Assembly: GCA_003598975.1 (NCBI GenBank)
Contig: QZIJ01000113.1
Coordinates: 1 to 33,842, forward strand
DNA: 33,842 nt
Source: Anaerolineaceae bacterium
GTDB taxonomy: Bacteria > Chloroflexota > Anaerolineae > Anaerolineales > Villigracilaceae
Direction of reading: 5' to 3'
Notes under the pieces: generated by a model
Told to the model about the DNA's origin: nothing
The model's input: only the letters and a program-made list of their open reading frames with translations
Database searches by the model: none
Translations under genes and position numbers: made by a program
Shown: in pieces, positions 30,074 to 33,842 of the stretch
Layout of the letters: every line of letters starts with the position of its first letter
Position numbering within the stretch: the stretch's first letter is position 1

Positions 30074-31348
30074 TTATGCTGTCCGATAGTAACCCACATC
30101 CACCGAATAGACGTGTCCGCGTTTGATGACCTGCCTGACGAGGTTCGTCCCGTAGCGATAGCCGAGTTGACGGTAATCGTTGACCGAGAGGATCAGCATA
30201 TCCGCCTGTTTGCCGATCTCGATGGACCCGACACGGTCCGCGCGGCGGATGGCGTGTGCGGAGTTGATGGTGGTCGCGGCGATGGCCTGCGCGGGAGTCA
30301 GTTTCATCATGCGGCAGGCGAGCGCGATGACAAATTGCATGGATTCGTTCCAGGTCGTGCCGGGATTGCAGTCGGTGGCGAGGGCGAGGCAGGCGTCTGC
30401 TTCGATGAGTTTTTTCGCGGGCGTGTATTCACATTCCGCCAGGCCGAATGGGGTACACGGGAGCGAGACCGCCACAGTTTCGGATTTACCCAGCGCGGCG
30501 ATGTCCGCGTCGGATGTTTTCACCAGATGGTCTGCGGAGGCCGCACCCAACTCCACCGCGAGGGATGCGCCGCCGAGGTTGTCGAACTCGTCCGCGTGGA
30601 TCTTGAGCGGGAATCCCAGCGACGCCGCGCGGGTCAAAACCTGACGCGACTGTTCGAGGGTGAAGGCCTTGTTTTCGCAGAACACATCCACGAATGGCAG
30701 GGGATGATGCGGCGCGTGAGTCCCCCACCAGTCCTTTAACATTGGCAACATCGTGTTCGTCACTTCGTCGGTGTAACCCTGCGGGTCATCGCGATACTCG
30801 GGCGCGATGGCGTGCGCGCCGAGGAAGGTGATGGCGAGGTCGAGCGGACCTTCGTCATCGAGGGCGAGCAGGGCTTTGAGGAGACGCAGTTCGCTGGCCG
30901 CGTTGAGGCCGTATCCCGTTTTGGCTTCGGCGGTCGTCGTCCCGTGCGAGAACATGCGGAGCAGGCGCGGACGCGTCTGCGCGATGAGCGACTCGAGACT
31001 GGCGGTGCGCGTCGCTCGGACGGTGGAAATGATTCCACCACCCGCGGCGAGGATGTCGAGGTAGGGCGTGCCTGCCATCTTCATCGAGAACTCGTCCGCG
31101 CGGTCGCCCGCCCAGATGAGGTGCGTGTGCGGGTCCACGAAGCCAGGCATCACGACAGAACGGCTGGCGTCGAGGGTCGGTTCATCGGGATAGGCCGCGC
31201 GTAGTTCGTCGGTGGTGCCGACCGCGACGATCTTCTCGTCACGGACGACGACCGCGCCGTTCTCGATGATGCCGAGGGTGCCGAGGGCATGTCCGCGCTG
31301 CGGGCCACCTGCGAGGGTGAGGAGTTGGGAAGCAGAATGTATGAGCAT
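30074..31348 (-). CDS. hutI: Imidazolonepropionase
   Basis: 424 residues, usual HutI length, starting MLIHSASQLLTLAGG. Amidohydrolase metal motifs: VDPHTHLIWAGDRADEF, TTTAEAKTGYGL, LGAHAIAPEY, FPLKIHADEFDNLGG, SADHL and LATDCNPGTTWNESM. It hydrolyses imidazolone propionate to N-formimino-glutamate, the third step of histidine breakdown. It stands alone here, about 6 kb from hutH and on the opposite strand. No Shine-Dalgarno or TATAAT is visible before the ATG; the upstream 50 bp are a TGGTC-rich repeat. Confidence 0.95.
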   Translation of the reverse strand: MLIHSASQLLTLAGGPQRGHALGTLGIIENGAVVVRDEKIVAVGTTDELRAAYPDEPTLDASRSVVMPGFVDPHTHLIWAGDRADEFSMKMAGTPYLDILAAGGGIISTVRATRTASLESLIAQTRPRLLRMFSHGTTTAEAKTGYGLNAASELRLLKALLALDDEGPLDLAITFLGAHAIAPEYRDDPQGYTDEVTNTMLPMLKDWWGTHAPHHPLPFVDVFCENKAFTLEQSRQVLTRAASLGFPLKIHADEFDNLGGASLAVELGAASADHLVKTSDADIAALGKSETVAVSLPCTPFGLAECEYTPAKKLIEADACLALATDCNPGTTWNESMQFVIALACRMMKLTPAQAIAATTINSAHAIRRADRVGSIEIGKQADMLILSVNDYRQLGYRYGTNLVRQVIKRGHVYSVDVGYYRTA

Positions 31349-31350
31349 AT

Positions 31351-31405
31351 TGGTCTCGGTGGTTAGTGGTCTAAATGGTCGGCGGTCTTAATGGTCTCAG
31401 TTGTC
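31351..31405. repeat. TGGTC-rich repeat between hutI and the four-helix-bundle gene
   Basis: Five TGGTC and several GGTCT pieces lie within 55 bp (TGGTCTCGGTGG, AGTGGTCTAAATGGTCGG, AATGGTCTCAG). It is related to the GACCA array on the other side of the four-helix-bundle gene, in the opposite orientation. It overlaps the last codons of that gene. Confidence 0.6.
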
Positions 31406-31822
31406 TTCAGGGATTATGATGTTGTATGGGGATGGCGGTTCTTTCACAGAATGCGAACGGGATTTGTGCAGATAGGATATCAGCCCATTGATCTGCTTTT
31501 TGCAGATGGTCGCTTTGGCGTAAACTGAATCGAATTGCGGCTGTGAAATGTATTTTTGATCAAGCGCTGTGTAAAGTCCCGCCTGTGTTTCTGACGCTGA
31601 ACGCCGTGCATAACCCAGGAATCGTATAAATTCCGAATCAGATCCTGCATCAAATCCCTCTGCAATATTGAGCATTACCGACGATGCGGCGCGGCGCATT
31701 TGGTCGCGCAGGCCAAAGTCTTTCGCAAAATTTCCACCCTGTGTAAGTTCATAGATCAAATTCGTGATTTCACGAGCCGATTGCCACGCGTTCAAATCTT
31801 CAAAACAATGAATGGTCGCCAT
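31397..31822 (-). CDS. Four-helix-bundle protein (S23/IVS-encoded family)
   Basis: 141 residues starting MATIHCFEDLNAWQSARE. Features FEDLNAWQSAREIT, the FGLRDQMRRAASSVMLNIAEGF signature and FLGYARRSASETQAGL are diagnostic of the four-helix-bundle/S23 family. Relatives are found in intervening sequences of 23S rRNA and as accessory proteins (Avd) of diversity-generating retroelements, but most are free-standing with no known role. No reverse transcriptase or rRNA is nearby. ATG 31822 is 6 bases from TATAAT; a start at 31837 would lie across the promoter. The gene is flanked by related repeats in opposite orientation. Confidence 0.9.
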   Translation of the reverse strand: MATIHCFEDLNAWQSAREITNLIYELTQGGNFAKDFGLRDQMRRAASSVMLNIAEGFDAGSDSEFIRFLGYARRSASETQAGLYTALDQKYISQPQFDSVYAKATICKKQINGLISYLHKSRSHSVKEPPSPYNIIIPEDN

Positions 31823-31828
31823 GCCTCG

Positions 31829-31834
31829 ATTATA
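31829..31834 (-). promoter_or_regulatory. Leaderless promoter -10 box of the four-helix-bundle gene
   Basis: TATAAT on the minus strand, 6 bases before ATG 31822. The -35 region falls at the edge of the 42-bp tandem repeats. Confidence 0.7.
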
Positions 31835-31843
31835 CAAGACCTG

Positions 31844-31955
31844 ACGACCATTCGACCAGTCCGACCACTTGGACTATTCAGACCAACGACCATTCGACCA
31901 GTCCGACCACTTGGACTATTCAGACCAACGACCATTCAGACCAGTCAGACCAACT
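31844..31955. repeat. 42-bp tandem repeat array (GACCA-rich)
   Basis: Two identical 42-bp units start at 31844 and 31886. A third, diverged and incomplete one starts at 31928. Each unit contains several GACCA pieces. The third copy contains the last two codons and stop of the membrane protein gene at 31945. Confidence 0.9.
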
Positions 31956-32331
31956 GCTCCGGCGGCGCGAAGAATTGGAAATACGCGAACCCAACCGCCA
32001 CGATGAGATACACCGCGACGATCACCCAGCCAAACCAGCCGAACACACCGGTCAGCGTGGCGTTCAAAGCGACCACCAATCCCAGCACACCAGCGACCAT
32101 GTTTGAGTAATTGATGGCGGATTGCGCCTTCTCATCGGTCACATCGCGGGCCAGCAGGGTGATCATGCCGCCCACCACCAGTTCCACCGCCAGCAACTGG
32201 CCGAGCGTGCGCGCGTCGGGGAGGTTGTCCATTCCGAACAGGCTGAGCATGACGGGCGTCATCAACAGCAGGCCAAGCGCGAAGAGCAGGCAAATGACCG
32301 TATTGAGCAGGTACATATTTCGCAGTTTCAT
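31945..32331 (-). CDS. Small four-span membrane protein of unknown function
   Basis: 128 residues, Shine-Dalgarno AGGAGA. Four hydrophobic segments (about 7-31, 44-61, 78-96 and 99-120), with a loop MDNLPDARTLGQLLAVELVVGG. It resembles small DUF4345-like or unnamed membrane proteins, without firm assignment. Its final codons (Leu-Val-stop) lie in the tandem repeat array, so the original C-terminus may have been replaced. It lies 51 bp after the methyltransferase gene in the same direction. Confidence 0.6.
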   Translation of the reverse strand: MKLRNMYLLNTVICLLFALGLLLMTPVMLSLFGMDNLPDARTLGQLLAVELVVGGMITLLARDVTDEKAQSAINYSNMVAGVLGLVVALNATLTGVFGWFGWVIVAVYLIVAVGFAYFQFFAPPEQLV

Positions 32332-32382
32332 GGGATTCTCCTTTTCGAGTTAGATTCATTTTATGTCAACACGTCCGCAGGC

Positions 32383-32913
32383 TCAACGGTACGTCTGTAC
32401 TGGCATGACGTACAGGAAGATCAGGTTCTCGCGGTCAATTTGGGCGGGTTCCCAATCGGGGAAATTCGATCCGACCGTGATTACGCGCGCGCCGTCCCGC
32501 AGTTGACTCGCCAGATGCTCTTGCAGGCGACTCAACTCGCGCGTCGTGGCGTAGACGAAGACAACGTCCGCCGCGCGCACATCGGCCCGATAAAAATTTC
32601 CCCGCTTCACGCGGACCCGCGAGCGGACTCCGTTTCGAGCCGCGTTCATCCAACTGACGAGGCACTGCACGGGGCCGATCTCGATTCCCGTGGCAGACGC
32701 TCCAAACTCGCGCGCCGCGATGACGAGGGTCCGCCCGTCGCCGCAACCGAGGTCGAAGAAGGCCTCCCCCGCCTTCAGGTCCGCGAGCCGAAGCGCCGCG
32801 CGGATGCGGCCATGCCGCGTCGGCACGGAGGGAAGCCCGTACAACGCCGGGATCAGAATCCACAGCGCCGCGAGAGTCAGAAAGAGTCCAGCCAGAACGT
32901 AGACGAAGATCAT
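32383..32913 (-). CDS. Membrane-anchored class I SAM-dependent methyltransferase
   Basis: 176 residues starting MIFVYVLAGLFLTLAAL at 32913 (ATGA overlap with the phosphatase stop); the longer frame to 33096 overlaps that gene and is unlikely. One N-terminal membrane span is followed by a compact methyltransferase domain: KAGEAFFDLGCGDGRTLVIAA (cut; motif I at about 54-66), ATGIEIGPVQCLVSW (motif II acidic residue Glu), GNFYRADVRAADVVFVYAT (motif IV region). It resembles small bacterial methyltransferases of unknown substrate. Translation is coupled to the dual-specificity phosphatase, hinting at a shared pathway. Confidence 0.82.
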   Translation of the reverse strand: MIFVYVLAGLFLTLAALWILIPALYGLPSVPTRHGRIRAALRLADLKAGEAFFDLGCGDGRTLVIAAREFGASATGIEIGPVQCLVSWMNAARNGVRSRVRVKRGNFYRADVRAADVVFVYATTRELSRLQEHLASQLRDGARVITVGSNFPDWEPAQIDRENLIFLYVMPVQTYR

Positions 32914-33365
32914 GCGCGGTGCGCGGCATCCCAGGCCTGCGCGAATTTCAAAATGCGCGGGCGAATGTAAAAGGCGAACGGGTCGGCCACAGAACGGCGC
33001 TCGGCGATCAATTCCATCGCATCTTGTGGATGATATCCCTGCGCGATGAGGACGGCTGTGCCCATGGCCACGCCGCGGTGACGTCCGCCCGCACAATGGG
33101 TGTAGACTTTGCCGCCCGCGCGGATGGTTTCGAGCGCGGTTTGCGCGCCGCGAATCAGTTTGCGGATGGGGATGGGAAAGAAGGGGCTGTCAATCGTCCG
33201 CAACCAAAGCAGGTGGATGGGCGCGGGATGCGGATCAGGAAAGGGAGGATGTTCGAAGCGCATGTTGATGACGAGGCGCACGCCGAGTTCGTGCAGGCGC
33301 GAGTAATCGTCCATGGAGGGCGTCGTGCCGATGAATAGATCAGGGGTGATGGGATCGAAATTCAT
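32910..33365 (-). CDS. Dual-specificity-type protein/lipid phosphatase
   Basis: 151 residues. The active-site P-loop is HCAGGRHRG (Cys-x5-Arg, about residues 90-98). A general-acid candidate Asp lies in WLRTIDSPFFPIP. The N-terminal TPDLFIGTTPSMDDYSRLHELGVRLVINMR cut as two parts (TPDLFIGTTPSMDDYSRLH; ELGVRLVINMR) is the usual DSP/tyrosine-phosphatase-like strand order. Such enzymes act on phosphoproteins, phosphoinositides or phosphatidylglycerophosphate. The short ATGA overlap with the methyltransferase suggests co-translation. No Shine-Dalgarno is visible; a weak TAAGAT box stands 7 bases before the ATG, possibly another leaderless start. Confidence 0.82.
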   Translation of the reverse strand: MNFDPITPDLFIGTTPSMDDYSRLHELGVRLVINMRFEHPPFPDPHPAPIHLLWLRTIDSPFFPIPIRKLIRGAQTALETIRAGGKVYTHCAGGRHRGVAMGTAVLIAQGYHPQDAMELIAERRSVADPFAFYIRPRILKFAQAWDAAHRA

Positions 33366-33402
33366 GCGGGAAATCTTACCATAGCGCAGTCTTGATTTTG
33401 GA

Positions 33403-33470
33403 ACTGCGAAGAGCGCGAAGTCCGCAAAGTTTTAATGGATTTTCTTCGTGTCCTTCGCGTACTTTGCGGT
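33403..33470. repeat. Intergenic palindromic repeat (TTCGTGTCCTTCGCG type)
   Basis: CCGCAAAGT and ACTTTGCGG form the arms (about 33422-33430 and 33461-33469), with GCGCGAAG and CTTCGCG related inside. The core TTCGTGTCCTTCGCG resembles TTCGTGTCCTTTGTGG in the T-box leader. The remaining about 90 bp up to the next gene show only an AT-rich promoter-like stretch. Confidence 0.65.
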
Positions 33471-33561
33471 AAATTTAGTATCACAATTGTTCACACTCAC
33501 CGCTACAAAACGCGGAATTTTATGTTAAAGTTGGCGCAATATTTTTTAAAGGAGATGTTTA

Positions 33562-33842
33562 ATGACTGAAACCACTGCACCCCCAAAACGCACTGGACTC
33601 GTCATCTGGATGATCGTCTCACAATTACTGATGCTTGGCTCGCTGGTATTTTGGCTTCTCATGGCGGGACTGTCCGTCATGGCCTTCGACTCGGGCGTGA
33701 CGGCAGAAGCGTGGACGTTCGTGCTTCTCGTCTGGGCCTACCCGATTCTCCCGTTGATTCTCGTCATCGCCGCATGGATCGCGTTCGCCAAGCGGAAGAA
33801 CATGCTGGCCGCCATTCTCTCAGGCCTGACGTTCGCCCCAAT
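33562..33842 (+). CDS. Membrane protein of unknown function (3' end outside window)
   Basis: The first 93 residues are visible from ATG 33562, with a strong Shine-Dalgarno AAAGGAGATG. A short polar N-terminus (MTETTAPPKRTG) is followed by three hydrophobic segments: LVIWMIVSQLLMLGSLVFWLL (cut at about residues 13-33), TFVLLVWAYPILPLILVIAA and the start of MLAAILSGLTFAP. No family can be named from this fragment. Confidence 0.7.
   Translation, partial: MTETTAPPKRTGLVIWMIVSQLLMLGSLVFWLLMAGLSVMAFDSGVTAEAWTFVLLVWAYPILPLILVIAAWIAFAKRKNMLAAILSGLTFAP

Noticed and set aside
31397-31822. Four-helix-bundle gene as part of a 23S rRNA intervening sequence or diversity-generating retroelement
   Set aside because: No rRNA sequence and no reverse transcriptase or variable repeat pair in the window.
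31844-31955. Tandem 42-bp units as a possible CRISPR array
   Set aside because: Units are directly adjacent with no variable spacers, and there are no cas genes in the window.
32914-33096. 61-residue extension of the methyltransferase
   Set aside because: Overlaps the phosphatase gene completely in another frame; ATG 32913 gives a normal ATGA overlap.
1-33842. tRNA or rRNA genes
   Set aside because: No CCA-ending cloverleaf or conserved rRNA block noticed by eye; a covariance search would be needed to exclude a divergent tRNA.

Overview
The window is 33.8 kb of a bacterial chromosome, GC-rich (judged by eye) apart from one AT-rich gene. The style of the genes, the mix of T-box and cobalamin leaders, and the many short palindromic repeats (including the 'CGTCATTGCGAG...CTCGCAATGACG' type) suggest Chloroflexota, probably Anaerolineae. 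That placement is an inference: there is no rRNA or other firm marker here. I see no rRNA, tRNA, CRISPR array, transposase or phage gene.

Layout. 1-3353: two tandem NAD(P)-binding SDR/DUF2867-type genes (the first cut by the window edge) and a GT87/DUF2029-type membrane glycosyltransferase, all with overlapping starts and stops. 3372-6506: a cobalamin riboswitch, an attenuator-like hairpin and btuF-btuC-btuD, a B12 ABC importer. 6514-7540: an AT-rich foreign gene that appears to have cut off the end of a leftward operon (TauE/SafE-type transporter, small unknown gene, 19-codon gene remnant). 8774-12857: a small membrane protein whose 3' end carries a promoter, then a T-box leader controlling a DinB-like gene and valS. 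12880-18149: a rightward cluster of PIG-L deacetylase, MBOAT acyltransferase and three paralogous SGNH-type proteins, most simply read as a cell-envelope glycan modification system. 18166-21316: a phytol/polyprenol-kinase-like membrane protein and a large secreted PPC/FN3/beta-sandwich protein, leftward. 21539-23857: rsmG and hutH, rightward. 23934-33365: a run of leftward genes: triple zinc-ribbon membrane protein; HDAC-like deacetylase; an operon of degenerate methylase-like protein, CAP-domain lipoprotein and NYN/YacP-like nuclease; hutI; a four-helix-bundle protein; a small membrane protein; and a coupled phosphatase-methyltransferase pair. A new rightward membrane protein gene runs off the end.

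Two themes stand out. First, four genes have TATAAT or TATACT exactly 6 nt before the ATG (rsmG, HDAC-like, methylase-like, four-helix bundle), and a fifth has TACAAT 7 nt before it (PIG-L). This is the geometry of leaderless mRNAs, while neighbouring genes have normal Shine-Dalgarno sites. Second, short palindromic repeats are everywhere. They sit between genes, in the variable arm of the B12 riboswitch, in the T-box leader, and twice in frame inside proteins (26 codons in the SDR gene, 9 codons in valS). They also supply stop codons and possibly a start codon. The most system-like candidate is the PIG-L/MBOAT/triple-SGNH cluster.
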